This document shows positions 1 through 13,783 of a DNA stretch of 64,000 nucleotides, one piece after another. This stretch comes from Manihot esculenta (lineage: Eukaryota; Streptophyta; Magnoliopsida; Malpighiales; Euphorbiaceae), in NCBI RefSeq assembly GCF_001659605.2, contig NC_035172.2, positions 21,063,973 to 21,127,972 on the forward strand, given 5' to 3'. Each line of letters opens with the position of its first letter. The first letter of the stretch is position 1. The notes beneath the pieces were generated by a model. The model did not search any database and was not told the DNA's origin. It saw nothing but the letters and a program-made list of their open reading frames with translations. Both the position numbers and the translations under genes were made by a program.

Positions 1-3000
1 TTGATTCCTCAATATGTGTGATTTTTACTACTAAAGACCTTAGCAATCTCTATTGATAATTGGAGCACACCCCTCCAAATAGGAGTGAACAATATTCAAT
101 TCAAATCGAAAAATCAAGAAAACTAAATTAATTAAAATTTTGATTTAATTTTTTATTACTTTTAGTTCGGTTCGATTTTGATAAGAAAAAATCAGTAAAA
201 TCAAACTGAACCCATCAGTGAGTAATAATATATTATTTTTAATAATATAGATTATAACCAAAGTTGAAATACTTTAATTTAATTTTATAATATTAAAAAT
301 AAAGCGTAAAAAATAAAAAGACTACTAAAAAGTCTAATCAACCAAACCGAATCGAATTTAACTGAATTAGTCCGATTCGATTTAAAACGATTTCTGCTCA
401 AAATCAATTAGCTTAATTTTCACGAATGCTAAAATTTTAATTTTCAGTTTATTCAGTTTGATTCAATTTTAAATCGAACCGACTGAATATTCAGTCATAA
501 TTTCAATCGGAAACAGGATCATTTCCTCCTTAGGCTACTCTAACATTTTTTTAGATTTAGGCTTATTTTCTATATCATTTGTTTATTGACGGAATGTGTT
601 TTAGATTAAGCACTATCAATGGAATTATTCTTTATCTTTAAAAAAAAAAAAAAAGAATTAGGTAATGTTAAGGACCATTCCCACAAGAAAACTGATGCAT
701 TAAATACAAATAAATTTAAATTTTCCCTAACCGAATGAAACATATTAATAAAAAGAACATAGAACTTTCATCTTTATTATGAATTGAATTAACTCTATTA
801 AATTTTTATTATATTTCTACTAATATCACAATCCTCTCCTATTATTATTATTTTAAATCCAAAATGATATTCTACATTCATTTTAGAAAATTGAAAAATC
901 ATGTCTAAGCAATGGAGCGCCTGAATCTTATTGACGGGATGTCAAGAATAAACTTTTGAGCACTTAGATATGAAGTAAGCATTTAATTTCTAATTATTTT
1001 AAGCAATAAGTTTTGCTTAAAAATCATTATTTTCATTCAATGAATTATCTAACGAGAATTCATTCAATTCAACAATAACTAAATGTGAAAATACTGAACA
1101 TATTAAAATTTTTGTATTAATTAGGAATTCAAATCTCCTTTCTAACACATTGTTCATCATTTCAATTCAACATTTTTATATTAAAAAAAAAGGCAAAACA
1201 CCCATATACACACGTGGGAAATTTTTTATGCACAATGATGTGAAAATCACGCTCTATTATATTAATATATCTATAATTTTTCTAGAAAAAGTACATTGCT
1301 ACATTTTAAATTTTATGTAATACTATCGTAACAATGATTATAAAAATTATTATTTTAATATTATTAAAATAATAAATTATATAAAAAATATATTGCTATA
1401 TTTTAAAATTTATATAATACTATTATAATAATGATTATAAAATTATTATTTTAATACTATTAAAATAACAGTTTAACTATAATTAAAATTATTTTAAAGT
1501 AAATTTAAATTTATATTATATATAAAAATATATTTTAAGCATATTAAATAAAAAAATTTAAAAATTTATCACTTTTCACATTTATATTTTGATTTTAAAA
1601 TTTTAGATAAAATCAATCTTTTAATAATTACCTCAATTTTAATCATTTACTTTTAATTAATTTTAATAAAAAATATCATTTAGGATTATTTCTTAAAACA
1701 CCTATTGGATAAAAAAATTAAAACGTTTACGTAATTTAATTTATATTCAAAACTTTAAATTTTAAATAATAAAACTAAACTTTTTTTTCATTTTGTCTTA
1801 ATTATAATAAAAATTAAATTAAATTTAAAAAGTTATTATAAAAATTATAATATAATTCTTAAAATTTTATTTGACTAATAAAATAGTTTTTAAAATTTAT
1901 ATTTTTATTTCAACAATATTCTTTTTTATAAGTCCCATTATTTACTTTTCATTCTCATTTTTATACACATATTATAGTTTAATAAAAATTTAAAATATAA
2001 AAAAATATAATATAAAATATTTTATTTTATTTAATATTATTAATATAAAATACAGTTTTTTTTATCGAATCAGCAAATAAATTAATATACATCATAAGTT
2101 TAATTGTTATATAATTGAGTAAAATAAAAATATTAAATATCTCAAATAATTTATGAGAGACGCGGTTAATATATCTAAATTTTTATAAAAATTATAAAGA
2201 AGGCGATTTTACATACTAAAATATGTAATATTTTATGTTATTTAATATTATCAATATAAAATATATTTTTTCATAGATTAAAATTAATATGTATAATTTA
2301 TAATGATGAGTATAAATTTTCAAAGAAATATTTTAATATATAATATTTTTATGTGATATTTTAAGTAACGAAAATTTATTTGTAATAATTATTTATTTAA
2401 TACTACATATGATAAATATAAAATAAATATATTTTTAATATAAAATTTAAATTAAAAGATTATATATTTATTAATATAAAATTTTAGAGATTGTATTATA
2501 ATTTATTATTAATTTTTTAGATTTAATTTAGTTCTCTTAATTACAATCGTGATAAATTGAAAAAAAATTAATTTTATTATTTAAATTTAATGTTTTAGAT
2601 ATAAATATGAATTAATATAAATGTTATTTTCTTTTTCAGTAGGTCTTTTATTGAATAATTTTACTTAAATTAAAATTTTTTTAATTAAAATTGATTAAAG
2701 TAAATAGTAAAAAAACTAAGGTAAGTGTGAAAGAATTGGTCATATTATTTAAGATTTTAAAATTAAGATATAAATATAAAAAGTGATAAATATTTAATTT
2801 TTTTTAATAGGTCTATATTTTAATAAATAATTTATTTTATATTTAATAAAATTATAATTTTTGCTGTGTGTTTTTTATTTATTATAAAATGATAAGTAAA
2901 TCGCTGTTTTATGCCATAGCAATGAGACGGATGCAATATATTTTAAATTGTTATTATTAATTTATGGTTACAGTTAAGTACATAAGACAATAATATATTT
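1..3000. other. AT-rich intergenic DNA without a recognisable gene
   Basis: The stretch is very AT-rich, with long A/T runs and no reading frame of convincing length or composition. The only structure I can point to is a possible small inverted-repeat element near 85-500, listed separately. Confidence 0.7.
85..500. mobile_element. Possible MITE-like inverted-repeat element
   Basis: The left edge (around 88-115) contains AATATTCA followed by AAATCGAAAA. The reverse complement of the right edge (around 465-498) reads GAATATTCA followed by TTCGATTTAAAA. The match is imperfect, and I could not define a target duplication. Repeated variants of TTCGGTTCGATTT inside suggest a decayed non-autonomous DNA element, but biased AT-rich composition could also produce this. 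Confidence 0.25.
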
Positions 3001-3009
3001 TTTTTAAAG

Positions 3010-3740
3010 CAAAACTATCGATTGTATTAATAAAATTCCATTAAACAAAGAAGGATATCATCCCAAGCAGAGAGACGATTATGTGTGATAGATTCTTTAG
3101 CCAAAGTATGAGCAGTTAAAGTAGTATTACGATGAACCCATCTAATAAAAATATCAGTTTTAGAGTTTAACAAAGATTTACAATCATTCAAAATCAAGTC
3201 TATATATAAGATAATTTGGCAAAAATGCTTCTTAAGTGACTGTCTAAACCCTTGCATAAGATAATTTGGCAAAGATACTCTTCTTACTTTATCATCTATC
3301 GAGTATAAATCATTAAAGTCTCCCAAACAAAACCACGAAAGAGAGTTTCTACGAGATAAAACTCGAATAAGGTTTCCAAAACTGAAGTCGTCGTTGCGAT
3401 TCCGGAAACGCATAATAACTAGTAAATCTCCATTGAACATTACCTTCCAAAACAACCGAATCAATAAAATTTGAAAAAAAGCAAACCATAGAAACAGACC
3501 CATGACTCTTCCACATTAACGAAAGGCCTCCTCCCAATCATTGTCTATTGACTGAGAAGCGACTATCAAAATGTAAAAAATTACGAAAAAATTCTATACG
3601 AGAACTAAGAGCTTTTGTTTCCATGAAAATAAAATGTCCGACTTGTAATTAGGAACCGAATCCTTCAATGCAATAACTGTTCAGGGATTACCTCCATAAA
3701 TCTGCCAAAAAGGTCTACATATTCTGAAATTTAATTGGAT
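3010..3740 (-). pseudogene. Decayed LINE (non-LTR retrotransposon) fragment: endonuclease joined to RNase H-like tail
   Basis: Read on the minus strand, 3740 to about 3540 resembles the start of a plant LINE endonuclease (GNP..TVIALKD, with stops). At 3537-3349 follow GGGLSLMWK and WRFTSYYAFPES, like the GGLALLW and WRFTGFYG motifs of that family. A frameshift then leads to LSWFCLGDFNDLYS, the endonuclease GDFN motif. Straight after comes ILNDCKSLLNS...FIRWVHR...AHTLAKES, which resembles the end of LINE RNase H domains. Reverse transcriptase is missing between them, so the copy has a large internal deletion as well as frameshifts and stops. A T-rich run near 2995-3006 may be what is left of the poly(A) tail. 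The family assignment rests on motif recall, not on a search. Confidence 0.6.
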
Positions 3741-4735
3741 TGTATGTGAAAAATATTTCCACCATACATAAATCATAAATAACGATCGGAATATCTCTAG
3801 AACTCTTAATAGAGATAATAACATTTTCTTTTTCATCGATAGTTAATTAACGCAGATTGTCTTTCATAAGGAAGGGGAAAGAAAAAGTTAGATTTAACGA
3901 AGAGAAAAAGACGAGAATATCGAGTTACAAAGGAACCACAAAACAAACTTGCATTGAAAGTCAATAAAGACGAGTAGATATTAATTATTAATGAGTTTTA
4001 TATGAACCTAAGACAATAATATTTATGATTTATTAAACTCAATTAAACTCAATAATATTTATAAGTAAATAGCTGCATGTTAAAAAAAATTGTTATTAAA
4101 CTCTTATAATTTATTAAAATTAATTATTTAATTTTTATATTTATAAAACTCAATTATAATATTTATATATTTTATAAAATTATACTCCATAATCATTTCA
4201 TTTAAAAAATTATTTTAAGTTATTTTAGTTTTAAATATATATATTATTTACTTATTTATAATAGTTAATTTTTCTTATCAAAGTTTAAAGAATTTACTTA
4301 CATTCTGGAACATAAATTTAACTAAAAAAGGTGAAATTTAATTTTGCAAAGCATATATACTTTTTCTTTTTGTTGTATATCTATTTTTTTTAGTTATTTC
4401 AAAATTATTATTTATTTTTTATATTATAATAATATATAAATTAAATATCAAAATTTAATATTTTTAAAATAAATATAATTAAAAAATTAATAGAAATTTT
4501 TTTAAATATATATATATAAATAAAATAGATAAAAATTATAAAAGAATAGAATATTTTAATAATTTTTAAATTAATTCATTAACTAGTTCAAAAAAAAAAT
4601 TAATTCATTAAATTTAGTAAAAGTAAAGAATAGAGAAAGGAGTAAATTGCTTCTCGTCAAGCATTTTACAATTGCGTGCCGACTGTACGCACCCCTCTTC
4701 TTCTCCTTCTTTACCTGTAAAATTGCTTCCTTTAC
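3741..4735. other. AT-rich intergenic DNA upstream of the receptor kinase gene
   Basis: No convincing coding sequence is visible on either strand. Short open frames near 4583-4982 have no recognisable protein character and lie in the presumed promoter and leader of the next gene. Confidence 0.6.
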
Positions 4736-4737
4736 AG

Positions 4738-5447
4738 GGGTATATATGTACATTTGCATTCTCATTGGCCATCACACTTAAGGGTATTTTGGTCATTATG
4801 TGGGAACTTCGTTTATATTTGCGTGTGAAAAAACATTAGAAGGCTTTTGCAGAGTGCACGAAGGTTTTGCTCATTGGAAGCTATGCAATGATTACTGTTT
4901 CATACAAGCCAAGAATCCAGATATAGGCAAATTAGGAAAACGAAAGGAAAGAAAGAGAAAAGGGTTTTTGTGGGGCTTTTGAGTTTTGAATTTTATGAAA
5001 GCTTGAAATAGGGAATTGCAGAGGAAATTACACAGCCATTGAAGAAAGTTTCAGAGGAAAGAGGTAAAAAGCTCATAAATTCTTGACCAACCAACACCAG
5101 AAACCATTTCTCTTCAAGTTTTGATGGGTGAAAACTCTTTTTCTTTTCGATTTTCCTTGTGAATGAAAACAAAAAAAGGAGAAAACCTTAAATTTTTATT
5201 GAACTCTGTTTTATGAAGCATTTATTGGCTTCTGATGGGTTGCTTCCCAACGGCACCAAAAACCTGAGCTTTTAATTTAATTCACTCTCTATCTAATCCA
5301 ATTTCTTTCCCCGCTCTTTTACACCACCCAACATAAATTATTTGATCTCTGTTAACAGTTTCTTATTGTTGCGATCTGCAGAGGAAGTGCAGTGGGTAAA
5401 GAAAGGGAAAGGTAAATGATTCAGGTCTTTTCCAACACAACCCAGTA
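4738..5447 (+). promoter_or_regulatory. Putative promoter and 5' leader of the WAKL14-type gene, with a possible leader intron
   Basis: A TATATAT run at 4741-4747 is a candidate TATA box. The following 700 bases are less AT-rich than the DNA to the left. A good splice donor (GAG|GTAAAA, GT at 5064) and an acceptor (ATCTGCAG|AGG, ending at 5381) would remove a leader intron of 5064-5381. No transcript evidence is available, so both the start site and the intron are inference. Confidence 0.35.
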
Positions 5448-8400
5448 ATGATTTTTGAAGAAACCCAGCTAGCTCTTATTATCATCGCTTCAATTTTGCT
5501 GATCACTTCAACTAGAGCTCATAGTCATGACTTATCGATCCAGTGCCGGAAATCTTGTGGAACCGGTGATTCAATCAGGTGGGTTCCTTACCCATTTGGC
5601 TTCTCGGATGGGTGCAGCATCCGGCTGAACTGCAGCCACCAGACGGGAGACATTAGAATCGGAGATTTCCAAGTCCAAAACATAACCCCAAATGGTGTAC
5701 TTGTATCTCTTCCAGCAGAATGCAACCGCTCTTTTGAATTGATTAAACCGCTGTTTGGCCACTACTATGCACCAGCTTGGAGAAACGGGCTGCTCCTGCA
5801 AAATTGCAGCAGGTCTCTAAACAGTTGCCTGATACCCACGAGTGCATTCTCGAACCAGTTGCAGTTAAAGAGCTGCGACGCCAAAAGCGACAATTTAAGC
5901 TGCTATTCTCGGCAGAAATCGGGAATAGATATCTTGCGTTACGAGAATTTAAGTTCGATGGATTGTAAATTCATATTCTCTTCGTTTGCTGTTGGATCGA
6001 ATGTCCCAATACTCTCGCTCGAGTTCGAACGAATTGAGTTGGACTGGTGGCTTCAAGGGAATTGCACAGCTGACTCTTGCTCAGAAAATAGTAACTGCAC
6101 GGAAGTCACGCTTGGTGATGGGAAGATTGGCTACCGATGCCAGTGTAATAAAGGGTTCGCCGGAGATGGGTTCAAAGTCAATTCCCGTGAAGGTGCCAAA
6201 GGATGCCGGAGAGGTGAGTCAATTCGGTCTTCAGATTTATTTGGCTGTGCATATGCATATTTTAGTATATAGTTTGCGTGGGTCGCGTTTGATTTTGCGT
6301 GTGTTGGGGGTGGGCATGGGTTGGCCTTTGACTGGGCAAGTGGGCACCTGAGTTGGCTAACTGGAGAAAGACATTTCAATGGAGTATTGGCGTCCTACGG
6401 TGGTAAAAGAAGAAAGAAGAAACAGGACAGGGCTATGGAGTATCACCCCAAGGATCATAGGGGACACTGCCTAATCAAGGTTGCATTAAAATTTTTCACT
6501 GGGCACCCGAGAGACACCTAAGAGGTTCTATTTTAACCAGAGGTCACAAGAGGTGAGATGGGATCCAAGAGGTGAGATGAAATGCATTAACTAGAGGTCT
6601 TAAGTTCAAGCCCTAAATATGTAGCAGAGAGATTAGTAGAGCCAGCGGTTTCGGAGAATGGCTTATACAAAAAAAAAAAAAAAAAAAAAAAAAAAGAGAT
6701 TCACCGGGGTTATGTTCTTTCATGAAATTGGCAAAGCAAACAGTTCCTATGAGGTTTTTCAGTATTGGGTTGGATAGGGGGTTATAACTAGTGAGATTGA
6801 TAGTTTATAGAGATTAGTGCTTAGGTGATGCATAGAAATAATAATTAATGACGTACATATATAAGGAAAATGCTAAAAAGTTGAATTTTAGAGCTGAAGA
6901 ACTGTACATTAAATCATTTTAGATTTGGCTCAAAGCAAATCTAGTTACGTTTTACCAGATTCTTTATGTCTTACCCAAACACAGGACTGACCATAATCAA
7001 TGCAATACCTGCCGTGATTATGGCGTCTTGTGGCATTTGACTTTAGGTGCTAATCCAGCCAAAACCTGATCAGATATCTTTCAAGAATCTGTATTTTTTC
7101 AAGCGACAAAGTTACAAAGTTTAGGTGAACTGGCCCATTGATCGAAATGTGGTGTGACAATAAAGGGTCTTCTTTTCTACTTTGCAGAATCATGGAATTA
7201 CTTGGTGATTATGTACTATTCATTTGGATAGAAGATGGAGAAATTATTTAGGGATTCATTTTTCCTGTAGTTCTGCTCGATTCATTAGCATCAACTATTT
7301 AGTGCAATAGAAGTGTTTATCCTTCTGGAATACAAGATTGTGGAAACAAATTTTATTATCTAACCAGTCTTGTTTTCCCATAAAAGTGTATATGGTTAGG
7401 CTGTCATTTGATTGAACTTAAAATGGTTTGAACTCTGAACATGAGGAGTCCAGAAACTATTGAAAATTGCAGGTGTTATCAAACAAGGGAAAATTTCGAC
7501 AACATGAGATGCAAGTGTACTCTTGTTTATTTACGATGATAGATCACATATTCATATCTAGGACTCGTTGTCTTGTCTTTTTCAAATAGACAATTTTTTT
7601 CTGACCCTTCTTTCTTTGATTGCCAGTTTCTGGTTGCAATGCTTCAAAGTACATTAATGGGGACTGTGGAGGAACTACTAGAGTTGGTGTTCTTGTTGGA
7701 GGTAATTTCTTAAGCTATATAACAGCAATAAACAAAGATTTCCCTTTCTATGTTTATCTACTTGCAAAATTCATGAATGGTAATAAAGTCATCTTTTTTG
7801 CTTTAAATAAACTAGCAAGGTGTGTGCTTTAACTCATTGTTTATCATTTAACAATTTGCTATCTCATAATTGCACAAGAATGATACTGGATCGAAATTCG
7901 TGTCTTTGGCAGTAGATACTAGATAGTTTGGAAGTTTCTAATTTTACATATGGTTATGCTAGTGTAGGGCTGAGTGCATTTGCTTGTATTCTGGAATTTT
8001 TTGCAATAATCTTAACAAATATCATGTTAATTTCTTTTTTCTTTGTTCCTTCTCTATTTTTTTTCCTTCCCCTTTTTGAATGTCACAGAGTGGTTCACAT
8101 TTTATGTCATCAGGGGTTATTGCTGGAGCTTTATTGATGGCTGGTCTGGCCCTCATCTGTTACTTTGTAAGACAGAGGTCCACTTCCATGAGAAACAGGT
8201 TGAGTGCAAAGCGACTTCTATGTGAAGCTGCAGGCAATTCTAGTGTTCCGTTTTATGCATATAAAGAAATTGAAAGAGCCACTAATGGCTTCTCAGAGAA
8301 ACAAAGGCTGGGAACTGGAGCCTATGGCACAGTTTATGCAGGAAAATTCCACAACGATGATTGGGTTGCCATAAAAAAGATCCGACATAGAGATACTGAT

Positions 8401-9393
8401 AGCATTGATCAAGTCATGAATGAAATTAAGCTCCTCTCCTCTGTAAGTCATCCAAATTTGGTCCGCCTCTTAGGTTGCTGCATAGAGGAGGGTGAACCGA
8501 TCCTTGTCTATGAATTTATGCCTAATGGAACCTTGTGTCAGCATTTACAAAGAGAGAGGGGCATAGGACTTCCATGGACGATAAGGCTCACCATTGCTGC
8601 TGAAACTGCTAATGCTATTGCTTATCTCCATTCTGCCATGAATCCACCAATTTATCATAGAGACATAAAATCTAGCAACATACTCTTGGATTACAATTAT
8701 AAGTCTAAAATTGCTGACTTTGGCCTTTCTAGACTTGGAATGACAGAGTTATCGCACATCTCGACAGCCCCACAAGGGACTCCAGGCTATCTTGATCCTC
8801 AATACCATCAATATTTTCACCTTTCTGATAAAAGTGATGTTTACAGTTTTGGAGTAGTTCTTGTGGAGATCATAACCGGACTGAAAGTAGTTGATTTTTC
8901 TCGACCTCACAGTGAGGTAAACTTGGCTGCACTGGCTATCGATAGGATTGGAAGAGGTTGTGTTGATGAGATAATAGATCCATACCTTGATCCAAACAAG
9001 GATGCTTGGACATTGTCATCAATCCATAATGTGGCAGAGCTTGCATTTAGATGCCTTGCTTTTCATAGGGATATGAGGCCAACTATGATGGAAGTAGCAG
9101 AAGAGCTCGAGAATATCAGGCTTAGCGCATGGGTTCCAAACATGTACTTAGCGTCACCGGCAGCTTCCACTTGTTCGTCAATGGACAATGGAAGTGAGAA
9201 GTCACTAAGTGTTTCCTCGGTTAAGAAGGCAGGTGTGGCAAGCCGGAGATTACTTGTTCAACAAAGGGCAGTCGATTGTTTGACTTCATTGGAGGAAGTG
9301 AAGGATAGCTCCCCTGTTTCTGTGCAAGATCCTTGGTTAAGCGAACAGAGTTCGCCTTCAACAAACAGCTTGTTAGGTAATGCAGTCCAGTGA
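5448..9393 (+). CDS. WAKL14: Wall-associated receptor kinase-like protein (WAKL14/WAKL20 type)
   Basis: Coding exons are 5448-6213, 7627-7701 and 8114-9393. All junctions are GT/AG, in phase 1, and give 706 residues, close to the roughly 708 of Arabidopsis WAKL14. Residues 1-24 form a signal peptide. Residues 33 to about 115 are a cysteine-rich galacturonan-binding-type domain (WVPYPFGFSDGC), and an EGF-like cysteine cluster lies near 206-254. A transmembrane segment spans about 275-299. The cytoplasmic kinase has its glycine loop at 347-352 (GTGAYG), ATP-binding Lys368, HRD at 462-464, DFG at 482-484 and the GTPGYLDP activation segment. It is therefore an RD-type Ser/Thr kinase with all key residues. 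It should sit in the plasma membrane and sense the cell wall. The small middle exon joins the EGF-like region to the membrane span. Intron 1 is 1.4 kb and holds a SINE-like insertion. The gene looks intact. The exact WAKL number is from memory of the family. Confidence 0.92.
6536..6695 (+). mobile_element. SINE-like insertion with poly(A) tail in WAKL intron 1
   Basis: AGTTCAAGCCCT near 6602 resembles a pol III B box (GGTTCGANTCC). The unit ends in an uninterrupted run of about 27 A at 6669-6695, as a retroposed SINE would. Short repeats of AAGAGGTGAGATG lie in its 5' half. I could not identify a clear A box or target duplication, so a processed-RNA insertion of another kind is possible. Confidence 0.4.
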
Positions 9394-12300
9394 TAAATGC
9401 TGGTTCATTCAGTTCTTTCGTGTGAATACAGTTGAGGTATCTTACAGTTCAAAACTTCTTACTAATGGTTTTCTTACAGACATTTCTTGTACTTATGACC
9501 TTTAGTCTTCGTCTAAATTATTTTTATGACAATGTTGGAAAAGAAAAGATGTAGAAGTCATCACTGCATAGATTCTGCAAGTATTTAGCAAGAATGTGAG
9601 ATTAAAATTTGTATGCGCATGAATGTGAATTCTGATGCGTGGGCTTTGTTCTCTATTGTGGATAGATAAGTTGTAAGATGGGAGATACTTAAAGTGGAAG
9701 CAAAATTCTTATAAAAATAACTTTATAGTTGAATGGTTCTGATTATAGCATGAATTTTAAAATAACTTTATGTTGGGGTGATTCCTGGCTTTGCTTCTTT
9801 GGATTCAAATAGTTTGCTGGATGTGAAATAATAACTTATTCGTTGAGTTTATGATGTTTATCCTGGAGAAAATACCCTTTTGTCATTCATTACCATTTCA
9901 TGAGTGGAACACTTTTTATCAGAAATGAATGATCTCAATTAAACTTTTCACCCGTTAGATTATAGGCTTTGACGATGTATGCTGCTAGTTCCCACCTATT
10001 TCCCAGGGGTTTATGGTGGGCTTTAGGTTTTGCCCATGTCGAATGAGCATCGGATCACTTTCTGTTTAGTGACCCAAAACATAAACTAAACTATATAGCG
10101 ATCATTAAAAATGTTAAATTTCATTTTTTTGATTTAAATGTTTATGAACTATTATTAAAAACGAAATAAGTTTAAATAAGAAAAGCACAATTAACCTTAA
10201 AATTCTTACAATGATGATTTTATTTGATTTTTTAAATTCTGTTTATATGACAAATGATATTTTTCTTACTCATAGATGATTATTGAAAATATTTTCTTTA
10301 TCAAATGAAAAATTAAATTATTTTAAAAATTTTACAAACACTTCTATACATAAATTTATTAATATATTTTATTTTTTTAAAATTAAAATTAAATATTAAA
10401 AATAAATTATTTTATTAAAAAATATTTTACATGAAAAACATTTTGCAAACAAATGAAATCGAGGCAAAATTTAAATTAAAAAATTCAGAGCTAAATTTGG
10501 CTTTTTGATCTATATAAAACCATCTCTCTTTATTAAAACATAAATTTGCAATTTATTTATTAATCTTAATTCATACAAAAACCACGGTTAGATTTTCATA
10601 ATTGGAACATCTCAGACTTCAAAAATGGATTATTTTGTCCCTTAACTTGTAATGAACCAAATATTGATTATGCAAATCATAACAAAAACCATACAATTTT
10701 CTTTTTTCATAAACCACAATCATTTTTTGCTTTTTCGCTTTCAGAGCAATACTACATTCCTCCTCCCCTCATTGTTAAGTTATGCCCCAAATTTCTTATC
10801 CTGTGTGGACTGACAAATGCACTAGTGGTATCATGAATCTATACTCATATATTTTTTGGAAATAAAATTGATTTTTAAAATCTTATTTAAAAAATATATT
10901 TCTTTAGGAAGCTTAAAATTTTCAAAAATTTGAAAACATTCAAATCTCCACTTGTATCCAATTTTGCTGAGTTGAAAAAGTTTTGACAAGTTATATTTCA
11001 TTATCTTACCATATCTCAATGCCAAAACAGAAACATAAAGTGTTCTTCAACAGAATACAATCACAATTATCTGTCTTTTTATTCTTGATATGTTTTCTCT
11101 CTATTCCCCCTGTGTTTTCATCTATTTTCCCCTTCTTGCTTCACACACTCGTAGGTTGAATCTGACAAAAGGATTCTCACAAATCATTATCTATGAAGAT
11201 GTCTTCCCTTCCTAGATAAAGAAAATTACCTCTACATACTGAAAAGAAATCAGTTCTGATGTGTTGATCATCAACGATTATGACAAAGAATAGTTTCCCG
11301 CAGAACATGGTAACCAGATGTAAACAATGTCGCATGAAAAATGCTCCAGACTATAATGAAGAGTAATAAAAGAGATTCTGCTAGAGTGCTGGTAAAATAT
11401 CAGCCTGAGTCCTGGAGGGTTCCACCGGAATCTACAAGGCAATAAACAAACCAAAGAAAGAAGGGAACAGACACGGGGAGGGAAGGGTTCTCGGCAAATT
11501 CCCTAAAGGACACAATCCGGGTGTCATTCTTGATTTTTCTCCATTGGTTATACCTGATTTTAGAAAGCATACACGCTACGGAAGACAATTTACGGATAAC
11601 GATCTCACTGTTCATGTAAAGGGCCTATTTCCATGTTCGCAAAAGTTTAAGACGTAGAACAAAATGCATGGGCTATTTACAAGTAATATCAGGAATACTT
11701 ATCATTTGATATTTTGTATAGAAATTCTTACAGGTTACAGAATGCAGGGAACAGAAATTCTCCAATTAAGAAACAAATCTAAACTGTATAAAATGTATAC
11801 GTCTGCATGAGGTAAACTGCTTATAAGCAAATGAACAACAATTGGAAGTCGAATCCGATTTAAAACATTTAACCTGCATGCAAGACATGATCAAGGTTAG
11901 GTCTTTCAACCGTATATCATGACTGAGCTAAATCTTAATACTTTAGGAAAATAACAAATACGCTTGGAACTTCAGTGTTTGATTCATTGGCGAGACAGGA
12001 CTTCCCTATCTACAACCAATACAGCTCACCTCACATTGAGAAGGGAAATCCAGAGAGAAAAAACCATTTCACTGAAGCCATATTTTAAGATAAGATCACA
12101 GCTTGATGATCCATAACATTCAATTTGAGACAAAAAAGAGGCAAAATGCTAGATAACTTCAGAAGAAGTTTCATCATTGAAGGTGAAACCAATTCCTTCC
12201 TCTCCAACATCACAATTTCTTGGTTGTTAGGAATAAATTGTAATTAAGTGCAAATGTGCCTTGCTATCGGTATGCTCCAATTAGATTATTTGAACGAGTT

Positions 12301-12602
12301 AGGAAGCAACCAGGAGCAATTTATTAAGATGATATTATTCCTAGGATTTCATTTCCAGAAAAAGAGTTCCCTTCGGAGTGAACACTGAAGCCAGGCAAAG
12401 AAGGTGAATCAGGTAAATATGAGTATGACTCAGAAATCCTTAAAAAAATGGAAAAAACGTTTTTCTTTTGTAATGTTATTTGCATGAAATTAGTAGAAAG
12501 TAATTAAGAACAACATCACATCAATTAGTCTGAAATATATTACCCTGAACCTGTACTTCATGTAACAAGCTGTTGAGTCGCTTTTCAAAGAGAATATAGT
12601 AT
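9394..12602. other. Intergenic region between convergent WAKL14 and HCF164 genes
   Basis: This holds the 3' untranslated regions of both genes and AT-rich spacer. Open frames at 10831-11025 and 11400-11615 (minus) have no recognisable domain and no supporting exon structure. An AT-rich stretch near 10235-10450 looks like low-complexity or decayed transposon DNA. Confidence 0.6.
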
Positions 12603-13745
12603 CTATCCATGACTTCTAGGATCAACAACTTGATGCACGTTCCTGGATTGGGCACTTGAATATTGTCCTACAACACGAGCATGGGGAACACTTGCTTCAC
12701 CACGGGCAAGAGCATCCACATTCTCAAGGAGGTACTGCCTTGGAAATCTGCCAACTACATTCCCCTCTTCATTTCCATTTTTGTCAAGGAATGCAAAGTG
12801 TGGAATACCCTCAACACCAAACTCATCAAGCTCTTGCTCCCACTTTGTGTTGTCAACATTCAGCATAACAAAATTAACACGATCCCTAAAAAAAAAAAAA
12901 AAAAAGGTAGCTGGCATTAAAAAAATGAGAGTAGATTAATACAGAAAAAATAAAAGTAATTACCAAAAAAGTTGTGTAATTTGTCAATCGATAAGGCAAA
13001 ATGTTTCACAGGCTTGATCATTCCAAATACCGCAATCAACCAAATGAATAAACTTTCCAGAAAATAATCTACATAATCCTAAGCTATTAGAAGATGCATC
13101 AATGAGAAAGATTGAAGGTTACTTGTACTGCTGCTCAACTTTGTAAACGTCTGGAGCTAACTCCCGACACACTTCACACCAATCTGCATAGAACTCCACA
13201 ACCGTGGGCTTCCCATTTGAGAGCGCCTACACAAACAACTAAGTCTTTTAAATATAAACAAGAGCTCGTTTGGTTCAATTCCATGCCTAAGAATTTCTTA
13301 ATATTCAATTGAATTCCATATTTTATATTTTTTATTTGAATAAAAATTAGAATTTAGTTATAGGAAAATTCCCTGAAATGGGCTATAAGTAAAACATATT
13401 CCTAACTAATTTAATGAAAATTGAAATGAATTCCACAAAATTTACATAAAAATATATTTTGGATAACAACCCATATGAAAAAGGGAATTTTCTCAATCAT
13501 CTATCTTCTTATATTTATTAATTAAATAACTTATCAAGTGCTACTAATTAGTTAAAAAATGTTATCAACCTGCTATTACTTCAGCTTTTCTATACTTACT
13601 TTCTACTTTATACAAGAGATATTTATATCACACTATTAACGTTATTACATAGATCTCCTATATTAGAAGACATGAAAATTTATTTTGTATTTATTAATAT
13701 ATTATTCATGCATTTATACATTTGCTATTTGTTATAAATTTGTAA

Positions 13746-13783
<38 letters not shown>

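Noticed and set aside
6214..6521. Open frames running from exon 1 into the following DNA of the WAKL gene
   Set aside because: A GAG|GTGAGT donor at 6213/6214 ends the exon. The read-through peptide loses the conserved pattern at once.
8080..8113. Upstream ATG that would start the kinase exon as a separate gene
   Set aside because: This part is intron 2. A GT/AG splice to 8114 restores the membrane span and joins the ectodomain, as in WAKL14 homologues.
11400..11615. Minus-strand 71-codon open frame between the two genes
   Set aside because: It has no recognisable domain, no splice partner and ordinary AT-rich surroundings. It may be untranslated or chance sequence.
12656..12920. Plus-strand open frames opposite the last HCF164 exon
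   Set aside because: They are antisense shadows of a strongly conserved exon.
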